Part shown: piece by piece, positions 10,499 to 20,720 of the stretch
Position numbering within the stretch: position 1 is the stretch's first letter
How the letters are laid out: each line of letters starts with the position of its first letter
NCBI RefSeq assembly: GCF_000004195.4
Contig: NC_030678.2
Coordinates: 134,851,047 to 134,915,046, forward strand
Direction: 5' to 3'
DNA: 64,000 nt
Source: Xenopus tropicalis
Taxonomy: Eukaryota > Chordata > Amphibia > Anura > Pipidae
The notes under the pieces: model-generated
What the model saw: only the letters and a program-made list of their open reading frames with translations
Told to the model about the DNA's origin: nothing
The model's database searches: none
Made by a program: the position numbers and the translations under genes

Positions 10499-12129
10499 CA
10501 GTGGTGTGAAAAACTATTTGCCCCCTTCCTGATTTCTTATTCTTTTGCTTGTTTGTCACACAAAATGTTTCTGATCATCAAACACATTAAACTATTAGTC
10601 AAAGATAACACAAGTAAACACAAAATGCAGTTTTTAAATGAGGGTTTTTATTATTTAGGGAGAAAAAAAATCCAAACCTACATGGCCCTGTGTGTAAGTA
10701 ATTGCCCCCTGAACCTAATAACTGGTTGGGCCACCCTTAGCAGCAATAACTGCAATCAAGCGTTTGTGATAACTTGCAACGAGTCTTTTACAGCGCTCTG
10801 GAGGAATTTTGGCCCACTCATCTTTGCAGAATTGTTGTAATTCAGCTTTATTTGAGGGTTTTCTAGCATGAACCGCCTTTTTAAGGTCATGCCACAACAT
10901 CTCAATAGGATTCAGGTCAGGACTTTGACTAGGCCACTCCAAAGTCTTCATTTTGTTTTTCTTCAGCCATTCAGAGGTGGATTTGCTGGTGTGTTTTGGG
11001 TCATTGTCCTGCTGCAGCACCCAAGATCGCTTCAGCTTGAGTTGACGAATAGATGGCCAGACATTCTCCTTCAAGATTTTTTGGTAGACAGTAGAATTCA
11101 TGGTTCCATCTATCACAGCAAGCCTTCCAGGTCCTGAAGCAGCAAAACAACCCCAGACCATCACACTACCACCACCATATTTTACTGTTGGTATGATGTT
11201 CTTTTTCTGAAATGCTGTGTTACTTTTACGCCAGATGTAACGGGACACGCACCTTCCAAAAAGTTCAACTTTTGTCTCGTCGGTCCACAAGGTATTTTCC
11301 CAAAAGTCTTGGCAATCATTGAGATGTTTTTTAGCAAAATTGAGACGAGCCTTAGTGTTCTTTTTGCTTAAAAGTGGTTTGCGCCTTGGAAATCTGCCAT
11401 GCAGGGCATTTTTGCCCAGTCTCTTTCTTATGGTGGAGTCGTGAACACTGACCTTAATTGAGGCAAGTGAGGCCTGCAGTTCTTTAGATGTTGTCCTGGG
11501 GTCTTTTCTGGCCTCTCGGATGAGTTGTCTCTGCGCTCTTGGGGTAATTTTGGTCGGCCGGCCACTCCTGGGAAGGTTCACCACTGTTCCATGTTTTTGC
11601 CATTTGTGGATAATGGCTCTCACTGTGGTTCGCTGGAGTCCCAAAGCTTTAGAAATGGCTTTATAACCTTTACCAGACTGATAGATCTCAATTACTTTTG
11701 TTCTCATTTGTTCCTGAATTTCTTTGGATCTTGGCATGATGTCTAGCTTTTGAGGTGCTTTTGGTCTACTTCTCTGTGTCAGGTAGCTCCTATTTAAGTG
11801 ATTTCTTGATTGAAACAGGTGTGGCAGTAATCAGGCCTGGGGGTGACTACAGAAATTGAACTCAGGTGTGATAAACCACAGTTAAGTTATTTTTTAACAA
11901 GGGGGGCAATCACTTTTTTCACACAGGGCCATGTAGATTTGGAGTTTTTTTTTCTCCCTTAACGTAAACCTTCATTTAAAAACTGCATTTTGTGTTCAAT
12001 TATGTTATCTTTGACTAATAGTTAACGGTTTTTGATGAGCAGAAACATTTAAGTGTGACAAACATGCAAAAGAATAAGAAATCAGGAAGGGGGCAAATAT
12101 TTGACTATATACAGTGGTGTGAAAAACTA
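10499..12129 (-). mobile_element. Tc1/mariner-like transposon
   Basis: Long inverted repeats of about 200 bp flank a transposase gene. The left repeat runs 10499 to about 10700, starts CAGTGGTGTGAAAAACTAT and is preceded by TA (10497-10498). The right repeat (about 11926-12100) mirrors it through ATTTGCCCCCTTCCTGATTT. The outer 19 bases on the right are not in inverted orientation; CAGTGGTGTGAAAAACTAT appears there as a direct copy at 12112, after an unrelated dozen bases. The two repeats differ at several sites, so this copy is not brand new. It lies between SUCLA2 and NUDT15. Confidence 0.88.
10715..11737 (-). CDS. Tc1-like transposase, uninterrupted 340 aa
   Basis: This is a cut-and-paste transposase acting in the nucleus on TA targets. 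The frame is open from ATG to stop at the family's usual length of about 340. The N-terminal half has paired helix-turn-helix signatures (residues about 10-45 and 65-115) joined by a GRP linker (PRSGRPTK, about 56-63). The catalytic triad is present as D153 (WTDETK), D244 (QQDNDPKH) and E279 (PDLNPIEMLW), with 34 residues between the last two, the D34E signature. The glycine-rich block YGGGSVMVWGCF precedes the second Asp. I see no stop or frameshift. Whether it is expressed or active is unknown, and the element's right end looks damaged. Confidence 0.9.
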   Translation of the reverse strand: MPRSKEIQEQMRTKVIEIYQSGKGYKAISKALGLQRTTVRAIIHKWQKHGTVVNLPRSGRPTKITPRAQRQLIREARKDPRTTSKELQASLASIKVSVHDSTIRKRLGKNALHGRFPRRKPLLSKKNTKARLNFAKKHLNDCQDFWENTLWTDETKVELFGRCVSRYIWRKSNTAFQKKNIIPTVKYGGGSVMVWGCFAASGPGRLAVIDGTMNSTVYQKILKENVWPSIRQLKLKRSWVLQQDNDPKHTSKSTSEWLKKNKMKTLEWPSQSPDLNPIEMLWHDLKKAVHARKPSNKAELQQFCKDEWAKIPPERCKRLVASYHKRLIAVIAAKGGPTSY

Positions 12130-12786
12130 TGTGAGCTGGTTGGCCAGGTAACTTTTGCCAGGACTTGAAAGTACCTGGTTATCATGAAATCGCTGCTGAG
12201 CCACTGTGGGGGAGTCCTTCAGCTTTTGTGATAAGAATGAGTAAATCACATGTCTGGTTTATCTGAATGTGTGTGAAGACAGGGCAAAGGGCAAAGCCAC
12301 AGAGGATCCCTTCCCAATACATTGTGGTCCATTACCCATTTTGATAATCTCCGCATTTTGGAGTAATGGGGGGGGAATAGCACTCACTTTTATTAAACAT
12401 AAGCCTCCACCCATGAATTATATCTGTAACGGCTAATGGGCATTATGTTAGTAGTTGAAGGTTTCAGACTAAAACTTCTTTACGCACAAATCCCATGCAG
12501 TTAGGAGCCAAAGTAATAGTTCAGTTCAATTGAACACTCTGCAGCGCTGCATTTTACATTAGTTACATTACTCTGCATTAAGTACTTATTGACGCAATGT
12601 ATATAATGTAATCTCTAGCTGCTCTCCACTTAATGTCCTGTTTGCCTACTTCCCATATCACACAACTGCTATATGACCTTACTTTCCTGAGGTTTAGTAA
12701 TCAATGAGAGCAAGGTGCAGAGGTGAAATCACAGTGGCATAAGAGAAACTCTTCATGAATTGTAATCCTTAGGCGTGCCTGTACAG
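12130..12786. other. Intergenic sequence, SUCLA2-NUDT15
   Basis: No gene or complete repeat recognised. Confidence 0.5.
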
Positions 12787-13094
12787 CAGGGATCCCCAAC
12801 CTTTTATCCCAGTGAGCCACAGTCAAATGTAAAAAGACTTGGAGAGCAACAAAAACATCATAAAAGTTCATGGGGGAGCCAAATAAGGGCTGTGATTGGC
12901 TATTAGGGAGCCTCTATGCACACTATCAGCTTACAGGGGGCTTTATTTGGTAGTAATTCTTGTTTTTATTCAACCAAAACTTGCCACCAAGTCAGGAATT
13001 CAAAAATAACTACCTGGTTTGGGGGCACTGAGAGCAACATTCAAGGGGTTGGGGAGCAACATGTTGCCCCCGAGCCACTGGTTGGGGATCACTG
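12787..13094. mobile_element. hAT-like MITE with perfect 8-bp target duplication
   Basis: Termini CAGGGATCCCCAACC and GGTTGGGGATCACTG, flanked by CTGTACAG at 12779-12786 and 13095-13102. This is the full-length reference copy in the window for the family also seen at 4006, 8998, 27975 and 51296. Confidence 0.9.
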
Positions 13095-13141
13095 CTGTAC
13101 AGCATCCGCCCAAGTGCAGTTACGCGGAACTTAGGTCAGCC

Positions 13142-13477
13142 TTAAAGGAACAGTAACACCAAAATAAGAAAGTGTTTTAAAGTAATTATAATATAACGTA
13201 CTGTTGCCCTGCACTGGCAAAACTGGTGTGTTTGCTACAGAAAGACTACTATAGTTTATATAAATAATGCTGTGTAGCCATGGGGGCCATTAAAGCTGGA
13301 AAAAAGGCACGGGTCACAATGGCTGCCCCCGTGGCTACACAGCCATAAGTTTTGTTTATATAAACTATAGTAGTGTTTCTGGGGAAAACAGACCAGTTGT
13401 ACCAGTGCAGGGCAGCAGTACATGATACAGTAATTACTTTTATATACTTTCATATTTTGGTGTTACTTGTCCTTTAA
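13142..13477. mobile_element. T2-type MITE
   Basis: TTAAAGGAACAGTAACACC at the left, GGTGTTACTTGTCCTTTAA at the right, TTAA at both edges. Same family as 1691. Confidence 0.85.
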
Positions 13478-13784
13478 AAACATGAAAGCGGGATAAGGAA
13501 AAGGTCACACAGGGCAGATTGTCAGCCTGCAACTAAAAAATTCTACTTGTGCCAGCACACTCGGGCAAATTTAATGCTTCCATGTGCAGGCACAACATTT
13601 TATAAGCATACGGGCAGTTTGCCAGCCTTTGCTTATTTAAGCTGTGTGACCTTGCCCTGGTAAGGGAAATCCACCCTTAACATAATGGGGACCCATTTTT
13701 GGGACTTGTGCTATCTCTCCTGTGCTCACTGGCGATATTCTGGACTATTACTCCAAACACACAGCCAACCAGGTAAATATCCTG

Positions 13785-14145
13785 TACAGATATGAGACCT
13801 GTTATCCAGAAAGCTCGGGAAATGGGGTTTTCCGGATGAGTTCCCTCTCAAGGCTACTTTGGCAAATCGCGGCGCTGCGTATGCCATCCCAATGGCAATT
13901 TACATTCTAGATACTAAAAGATTATTCAAACATTAAATAAACCCAATAGGATTGTTTTGCGTCCAATAAGGATTAGTTATATCTTAGTCGAAATCAAGTA
14001 CAATGTACTGTTTTATTATAGAGAAAAAGCAAATCAGCTTTCAAAATTTGAATTATTTGCTTATTATGGAGTCCATGGAAGACGTCCTTTCCATAATTTG
14101 GAACTTTCTGTATAACGGGTTTTTGGATAACGAATCCCATACCTG
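13785..14145. repeat. MITE (TTATCC/GGATAA family) with an inserted Harbinger-MITE scrap
   Basis: GACCTGTTATCCAGAAAGCT at the left, GGATAACGAATCCCATACCT at the right. About 13835-13905 (CCTCTCAAGGC...TATGCCATCCC) matches the middle of the Harbinger-like MITE at 40501. Confidence 0.65.
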
Positions 14146-14266
14146 TAAGTGTTCAAACCCCTAAAAGAAAGACATGGTAAGCAACCCTATCAGCAAGGGC
14201 TTCTCATTTTTCACCAAAAGCGACAGCTCCACATCCTCTCTGGCTTCTCGCGTCCTCATAGGTCTC

Positions 14267-14275
14267 AGCCAATCA
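14267..14275 (+). promoter_or_regulatory. NUDT15: CCAAT box, NUDT15 promoter
   Basis: AGCCAATCA lies about 65 bases upstream of the chosen ATG, the usual NF-Y sequence and spacing for a TATA-less promoter. Inferred from sequence only. Confidence 0.5.
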
Positions 14276-14338
14276 CAGACACAAAGGAGAGCGCCTGTCC
14301 AGCGTCTCTCCTGCCTGCCTGCTTATACACAGCAGATA

Positions 14339-14496
14339 ATGTCTCAGCCAGCGGCTAGTAAAAGGCCGGGAGTGGGAGTTGGGGTCGTTGTGACCAGCCC
14401 GTCCCACCCTGGCTGCGTCCTTCTGGGGAGACGCAAAGGAAATGGATCGCCGGGTACCGGGATGTATCAGCTTCCCGGTGGACATTTAGAATTTGG
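14339..14496 (+). CDS. NUDT15: NUDT15 exon 1 (coding part)
   Basis: 158 nt; MSQPAASK start, [10 protein letters not shown] beta strand, ends inside the Nudix box at TTT GG|GTGAGA. Confidence 0.93.
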
Positions 14497-15273
14497 GTGA
14501 GAGCACGAACTAGTAACCCTTCTGCGCTGCGTGAGCCATGAACACGCACTTGTAACAAGCTTACAGCTTCCCGGTCACACTGAGGCATGCAGCACAGTAC
14601 ACCCGGAAGTTGATTTGCGGCGCTAACGTTACCTGCTAAACTAAACAAGTGCGCATGTGCAGATTGTAGCTTGAGTCGTTTCTGCTAATAGAAGATGAAC
14701 TTGTATAACACTAAATGCTTTCTGTCGTTAACATTTTATGGTGTCCAGTACCAGTATAAGCTTAGGACACATGGGGCATCCTAGGTCAGAGAAGAGGTGC
14801 TGATCATTGTGGTTCTGCCTATCCACAGCAGCTTATTTTCAATATAGGTACTTGAAGTCCCACGCCTAGGGAAGCTTAGCAGCATTGACCCTCAGGTGCC
14901 TTAAAGGCAACTCATGTGGCACATACAAACTCCTTGCAGATAGTGCCCTGCTTGGGTACAAACTAAGGACCTCAGCACTGCAAAAGCACATATGCTGCCC
15001 ACTGAGCCACTGTGCTACATGTGATTTTTTTTTTTTTTTTATTCCCGTTTGATTGTCACAGGATACTTTTTATTCATTGTGTTCTAATAACATAGCAAAG
15101 CAAAAAAATGTAAAGTCAAATGTTAACAATTAGCCTATTTTTCTGAGAAAAAAAAACTAGGTATTACAACACATCTTTGCAAATTGCATACAAAAGGTTA
15201 TGGAAAAAAAAAAACAATGTTACAATTAATGTCATTATACATGCATTACTTGTTAGGTCAGTTTAACTGGAAG

Positions 15274-15304
<31 letters not shown>

Positions 15305-18300
15305 ATATTATATATATATATGTATATATTATATTATATTTATTGAAGTTTCAAAGCTAACTACAGTCTTTAACATTTCAGTGAAAGCTGGGAGGCCTGT
15401 GCAGAGCGAGAAACACTGGAGGAAGCTGAACTTCACCTTAAGAACACCCGTTTTGCATCAGTGGTAAATTCAGTTAGTCTGAAGGATAATTATCATTACA
15501 TAACAATTATAATGAAGGGGGAAGTAGATATAAATTACGCATCTGAACCAGTAAACATGGAGCCTGAAAAAAATGAAGGTAAGTATATTCTGTTTTCATC
15601 CTGAATATAGCACTCCACAGCTTTCCAGCATAGGCAGCCAAAAGATGGAAATGTATTTAGGGTAAAGACCAGGGCCAGAACAAGGGGTAGGCAGAAGAGG
15701 CAGCTGACTAGGGCGCAACAATTGGGGGGCGCCAGGCAGGAGCCTCTCCTGCCTACCCCTAGTCTGCAATCCGTTTCGCGTTGCTTTAGATCGCCGCCGC
15801 TGCCCCCCCCCTTTTCCGCGCTCGAACTGCGCATGCGCGCCAAACACACAGGGGTGCGCGATACAGGTGCAGGGGCAAGGTGGCCGACTGGGTTGCCTAG
15901 GGCACCCGGTCGGCTCGGCCAGCCCCTGGTAAAGACACACTGAGCTACTAGTAGCAGCTACTTTTTTCATGGCTACTAAACTCCAGAAAATACCCTGCAA
16001 TAGACAATACTGAGAATTGCCTCTGCTAAAACACACGTAGAGGTAATTATCAGTAATTGATCAGCATTGTCTGTTTTAGTAGCCACACCAAGTATCTGCT
16101 ACTAGCTGCTCCTTGTGTCTATACTCTAAAAAGAATCCTTCCTACCAGTGCCATGTCTGTCAGCCTTTCCTCTGGACAGCTGGGGAAAGTTTTATCAGTG
16201 TTGCTTTACTAATCCATTTATGATATTGCTAAACTAAACATTCCAGCATGGGTTTAGCCCTTGATAATATATTCATGTGTGTTTAGAATATTACCATAGA
16301 GTGAGCACAACCAGTTAAAGCAACAACAGAAAAAACAGGATTCCCCTATGATCTTATGGGCGGATTTCTCCTATTCTCTTTACTATAGTAAAACCTATTT
16401 AACCAGTTGTAATTAAAGTGAAGAGCATTATTCATTTAAAATCTGATCTTCTTGACTTCTTGGTCCCCTATAAAGAGCTTACAAAACACTGTGCTAAATT
16501 TTTATTACATAAAAATTGTGCCTGACATGTTTCATCCCAAGTATAGGCTTGTAAATACTTCTGATCATATTTATATAACTCATCTAATTATAATATCTGC
16601 CAATAGTAAACACGCCTGTTATTCCTAAGACTGGAGGTAAATATCACCAGTGATGTTGGCCATAGCAACCAATCAGATTTTTGCTTTTGATTTCTAGCTT
16701 GTAGGTGATATTGCTGATTGGTTGCTATGGGCAACATCACCAGTGAGATTTATCTCCACTCTTAGTAAATATGTGACTAAGTCCTATAGGATGAAACAAG
16801 TCAAGTATGGCAACCCACACAATAAAGATTTTGTAGTATTTTTTTGCTTCAACAGCTGGTTGTGCTTCCTTTACAGGGTTATTTGGATTCCAGTGCTTCG
16901 GTTTCTGAGTTTTAGTACCTAGTCCTCCCTCTCTGTGGGCACCATGTTAACCAGTGTGGAGTCTTATGGCAATAACACACAAGCCACTTTGTTGCCTGCA
17001 GGGCTCAAAAAGCCATAATTTATTTCCCCTGTCTATTTGAAAGGCTAAATGAAAATCCTGCTACAAAGCTTTCCCTCAATTTCACAAGGCTTATGGCACT
17101 GTGTTTTTTCTTGGGATATTTCCTAGGAAACACTATAGGTAACTATAGGCAATTTTTAAAGAAAACATAATTTATACATTTAGCATTACATTATACATGA
17201 TGGCTAAGGTATTAAAGGAAAAGTAACACAATTTTTTTGCAGTGATCGATTGATCGAGCCTAGCCTGACTGCTTCCTATACAGAAGGAAGGCTAGGCTCA
17301 ATCAATCGATCACCACATAGTGGACGCTTCCCCTGATACTTCACCTGCATCGCTGTATCGCCTTTCTTCAAATGACCGGAAGCCAACTTTTAACAGGTAT
17401 TTTGTACTACGGCATTCAAAATAATAAATGGTTTGCAGGATAGGGCAATTATTGGGGCAGGGTAGAATAGATTTTTTTTTTTTTAATTTTTTTGTTATAC
17501 TTTTCCTTTAAAGGAGACATATTGGATAAATAGAAAAAAAACCCTCATTTTGTAGGCAATAATGAATAACATATGGTGCTGGTTTCACTTTGGGCTAAAA
17601 TTGAATACTGTCTGCAAAAATGGCCCCTTTATTGGAGCTCCCTATAGATCCTCTCAGGTCTCTGTCAGTGTTCCAAATGTAGGGTGGGTTTGTCCTAACA
17701 CTCTCTGCCAGAAGCACAGCAGGAGGGGGGTAGCCAATCACAGCTCTGCAGTCACACAAGCAAAGACAGGCTTCCTATCAGGTCAGCCTAGCTGCTGATT
17801 GGTTCCTATCCTACAGTGCAGTGTGCTGAGTGCCGCCGGCCCCCCTGCACATCCAGAGAATGGGCAGCACCAGTAGAGTTTTGGGGGAATTTCTCAATAA
17901 ATCAGTCCAAAACGCAACTATTTTTAAGCACAATCCTTTTTTGTTTAGAGGAGTATAATTCACGGGTACATTCTTAATTTTTATATGATATGTCTTCTTT
18001 AAAGGACATTAAAAATAACCCAGCAAAGATTAAAGAAAATGCAAATTGCTCACCTGTCAAAAAGGCAGGAGGACAAGTTTTCTTTCTACAAAACAAAATG
18101 CATCACTATTAGAAAACAAAACATAAAAACAACATGTCACTTCTGTGGGCAGCTATGCGCTGAATAAAAGTTGGTCACCTTACCTTGTGGCCAAAAAGCC
18201 CCTCAACAAAGATCTACAATAATTATTTTTATTTTCTAAGAATTGGTACAACTATTTTTTTTTTTTTGTCACACAGGATGGAACTGGGTAAAGTGGGAAG

Positions 18301-18431
18301 AATTTCCTTCAAATGATCAGCTGTTCTGGGCCTTGTGTTGTCTGAAGCAGCAAGGTTACAATCCATTCTCAGAAGATTTTAATCACCTCCACCCACACAA
18401 CAAAGAGCAAAAGTCTTCGTTTCAGTGCTAA
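14339..18431 (+). CDS. NUDT15: NUDT15 (MTH2), nucleotide triphosphate diphosphatase, complete
   Basis: This Nudix hydrolase converts damaged or thio-modified purine (d)NTPs to monophosphates (known for human NUDT15). Three exons, 14339-14496, 15382-15578 and 18277-18431, join to 169 codons plus stop (human 164). The Nudix box runs from G48 to L70: GHLEFGE, then RETLEE, with E63 and E67 as metal ligands and E54 in place. The helix [16 protein letters not shown] near the C-terminus matches human LFWGLRCLKEQGYDPF, except that human Arg139 is Cys139 here (TGT at 18336-18338). The start is set by homology. An in-frame ATG at 14174 would add 55 unrelated residues over the CCAAT box. It diverges from SUCLA2 and converges on MED4. 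Confidence 0.95.
14497..14869. other. NUDT15 intron 1, 5' portion
   Basis: CpG-containing sequence continuing from the promoter region; no separate feature recognised. Confidence 0.45.
14870..15026 (-). mobile_element. tRNA-derived SINE remnant
   Basis: On the minus strand, TGGCTCAGTGGGCAGC (15009-14994) fits the A box of the tRNA-derived SINE heads that read GGTGGCTCAGTGG. A decayed B box lies near 14965-14953. AAGGAGTTTGTATGT downstream matches the conserved SINE body. In NUDT15 intron 1. Confidence 0.5.
15274..15345. repeat. (CTAT)n microsatellite and AT-rich tract
   Basis: About eight CTAT units to 15304, then TA-rich sequence, ending about 36 bp before NUDT15 exon 2. Confidence 0.9.
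15382..15578 (+). CDS. NUDT15: NUDT15 exon 2
   Basis: 197 nt after a TTTCAG acceptor. It completes the Nudix box ([17 protein letters not shown]) and encodes FASVVNS and the [14 protein letters not shown] strand. Donor AATGAAG|GTAAGT. Confidence 0.93.
15670..15928. mobile_element. hAT-like MITE with perfect 8-bp target duplication
   Basis: Termini CAGGGCCAGAACAAGGGG and GGCCAGCCCCTG, flanked by GTAAAGAC at 15662-15669 and 15929-15936. The GC-rich interior includes CTGCGCATGCGCGCC. A fragment of the same family lies at 43738. In NUDT15 intron 2, starting 91 bp after exon 2. Confidence 0.88.
15929..16638. other. NUDT15 intron 2, no recognised feature
   Basis: No exon, RNA gene or bounded repeat seen, apart from short blocks such as TAGTAGCAGCTAC. 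Confidence 0.45.
16639..16752. repeat. Palindromic MITE (CATCACCAGTGATGTTG family)
   Basis: ATATCACCAGTGATGTTGGC at the left and GGGCAACATCACCAGTGAGA at the right form the arms around CAACCAATCAG/CTGATTGGTTG. Same family as 3306. Confidence 0.7.
16753..17211. other. NUDT15 intron 2, no recognised feature
   Basis: Nothing supported here beyond ordinary intron sequence. Confidence 0.45.
17212..17511. mobile_element. T2-type MITE with GATCGATTGATCGA hairpin
   Basis: TTAAAGGAAAAGTAACAC at the left, ATACTTTTCCTTTAA at the right, TTAA at both edges. The interior hairpin matches 3561-3820. Its right TTAA is also the left TTAA of the next element. Confidence 0.85.
17508..18002. mobile_element. T2-type MITE abutting the previous one
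   Basis: TTAAAGGAGACATATTGGAT at the left, ATGATATGTCTTCTTTAA at the right. Same family as 5958 and the partial copy at 63955. Shares TTAA 17508-17511 with its neighbour. Confidence 0.85.
18277..18431 (+). CDS. NUDT15: NUDT15 exon 3
   Basis: 155 nt after a T-rich tract and CACACAG acceptor, ending at TAA 18429-18431. It contains the residue-139 cysteine codon. The tail KSSFQC is unlike the human C-terminus. Confidence 0.93.
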
Positions 18432-19497
18432 ATTGGAAAATGGAAGCCTGGACAGAACTATAATTGTTGTGGTATTAAGTATTTACTGATGGTTAAGGGC
18501 AATCTCATGTGGGCAATATATGCAGTCTAGTGCATTCAAAATCTTCCCTTCTGCTGAAAATATAATCTGGCTGGCTGGCAGCAAGTTTTCATTGTTTTTT
18601 TTTGTCTGCCCAAAGAATATCAATAAATTACCAATTCATCAATTTAATCAATACATTTTAATTATCTGTTCATTAGAACATCTTGACTAGAAAGATTGCT
18701 TGCCACTTCTGGGTGTAATTTGGCAGTCATCATATGCCAATATTGAGGGATTAAACAATGCTTTTATTTAACAGTGCATCCCCAGTTCCCATCGTACTCT
18801 AACCCACCCTTGATTACTAGCAATTTGCATTTCTGCTATACCTGCTAAGAGAGCATGTTACTTCTGTGGCCAATTTTGTGCACAGAATTTCCGAATGATT
18901 TCTAGAAAACATTTTACATAAAAAACAGTGTGAGATACAATGTCTGCTAGGAGAAAGGTAAGCAAGTACTAAAAGTACATGACTTTGGCACGTACAAAAC
19001 AATAACCAGATAAATTAAACAGGTATGTTGATGGAAATTAATACTCCAGTTTTTTTTTGTTTTTTTTGTGTTACTGGTCTTTGAAGAAAGGCATTCCATA
19101 CAAAGAAAACCCTAACAAAATCGCTCAAAGTAAAATGGCATTAAACACTTAATCTTTGCCTGAGCCAACTAATAGAGGCAGGAACAGGAATCAAAACGCC
19201 ACACATCATTCCCTTAGATGGAAAGCCACAAGCTGACAGCCAGATGTGATGCTGATGAATTGTAGTGGGCAATAGCTTTACATGATATAACAGGAGGATT
19301 TAAATAGGACCTTGCTCCTCCCCAACAAAATGATGTACAGCAATCAAGGCAGCCACCTTTTGCGGAGAAGGCCCTAAGATTGAAACCACAAAAAAACATT
19401 TTCCAATAAAAGTATTTACATCATTCATATCTAAGCAAGAAAAAATATAGGACACACATAAATGCCTGATAACTTTATGTTTGCCTAGACCTGCATC
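18432..19497. other. NUDT15 3' UTR and intergenic sequence toward MED4
   Basis: Contains the candidate NUDT15 AATAAA. No other gene or bounded repeat recognised. Confidence 0.45.
18622..18627 (+). promoter_or_regulatory. NUDT15: Candidate NUDT15 polyadenylation signal
   Basis: AATAAA about 190 bases beyond the stop codon, followed by T-rich sequence. Confidence 0.5.
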
Positions 19498-19771
19498 CAG
19501 GGGCTATTCTAGACATATCGCCGCCTGAGGCGGCTCCTGGATGCCGCCCCCCGCTCCCCAGCGCTTACCTTCTGAGCGCAGGAGCAGGTCCGGGGTGAGA
19601 TCGCTAGTGCAATTGCGCTCTCTGCACTAGAAGAGCCGAATTTCCGGTTTAAAAACCGGAAATTCGGCTCTTAAAGTTACCAGGAGGGGCTTTTTGCCGC
19701 CCCTGGTAACTGGGGCGCTTCTGCCGCCTGAGGCGAGTTTCTCAACTCGCCTCATGGCAGAAGCGCCCCTG
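19498..19771. mobile_element. hAT-like MITE with perfect 8-bp target duplication and a perfect hairpin
   Basis: Termini CAGGGGCTATTCTAG and CAGAAGCGCCCCTG, flanked by CCTGCATC at 19490-19497 and 19772-19779. At 19631-19672 two perfect 20-bp arms (AAGAGCCGAATTTCCGGTTT and its complement) are separated by two bases. Confidence 0.88.
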
Positions 19772-20547
19772 CCTGCATCCCGTGCTCAGGCCTTCTCAAT
19801 ACAGTTATCCTTGAAAATCAGAATAGTTACATATAAATACTAAAATGATTTTGAGTACAAAAGTCTTAGTTTAATTGGATGGGGAATGTGGAGAAAAATA
19901 ACCCACAGAAGGTTTAAACAAGCATGGTTCATGATATTATATATACATATACCCCTATGTACATGTGGCAATATACATATTCTTAGAAAATGTCAATGCC
20001 TTTATAAATACATATGCACACAACAATGTATATGCATTATACACAGTGATAAACCTAGCAAAATACTATTTACAACAGACACATTAAGAAAAGTTAACCC
20101 ATTGAAAATATATACAAGAGTTTTATATTTGTACCAAACCCAATAATCAGCGCTTCTCAATGGAACAACAACATTTTGATAGAAAGTAAAAAGCAAATGA
20201 AGCAGAAAGCTAGCACATTCAATATACAGCACTGTGCCAAAACACATGCTGGCCTCCCTTTCAGGCACTTCATGGGTTTCACAAATAATGAACTAGGATA
20301 GGATAACACATCTTCCTTTAAACAATAAACACTTATAAAAAAAATTATCAAAAATATATATATATATAAACAAATCACAAAAAATACTGGTACAAAATGT
20401 CAGTTCAGTATTCCAAGTACTTGACAAAAAAGTCCATGGCTTTCATGACTATGGCAGTCTTCAGTAATTAAAGCCACTTAGGTAACATGCATACACATCT
20501 CAGAGCTAGTGGTTGGATTCCAGTGGCTGTGAACTTTCTGCCCTCAT
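19772..20547 (-). other. MED4: MED4 3' UTR and downstream flank
   Basis: Directly after the MED4 stop on the minus strand. I found no clean AATAAA; an ATTAAA variant lies at 19875-19870. The AT-rich sequence includes a short TA run near 20354. Confidence 0.45.
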
Positions 20548-20720
20548 TTAATCAGAGTCACTGCTGCTGCTGGATGAGTCTGTGGACATGACCTCAACGT
20601 CTTCTTCATTTTCCTTGTTGGGCCCAAGGGATTCCATTAAAAATTCATTACTGTGATTCGGAGGTAGCATGTTCATGGACATGTCATTTGATTGCCATGG
20701 GTACTGAGGAGCCAAGACAT
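20548..20720 (-). CDS. MED4: MED4 exon 7 and stop
   Basis: 173 nt ending TAA at 20550-20548. [20 protein letters not shown], then the acidic Ser-rich tail. Confidence 0.95.

Noticed and set aside
14174..14338. In-frame upstream ATG that would extend NUDT15 by 55 residues
   Set aside because: The added sequence has no homology, would cover the CCAAT box, and the downstream ATG gives a length close to human NUDT15.
15023..15040. T run considered as the tail of the SINE
   Set aside because: It lies on the head side of the minus-strand SINE, so it cannot be its A-rich tail.
15535..16036. Open frames of 104-146 codons antisense to NUDT15 exon 2 and intron 2
   Set aside because: They run across the GC-rich hAT element at 15670 and show no domain; composition artefacts.
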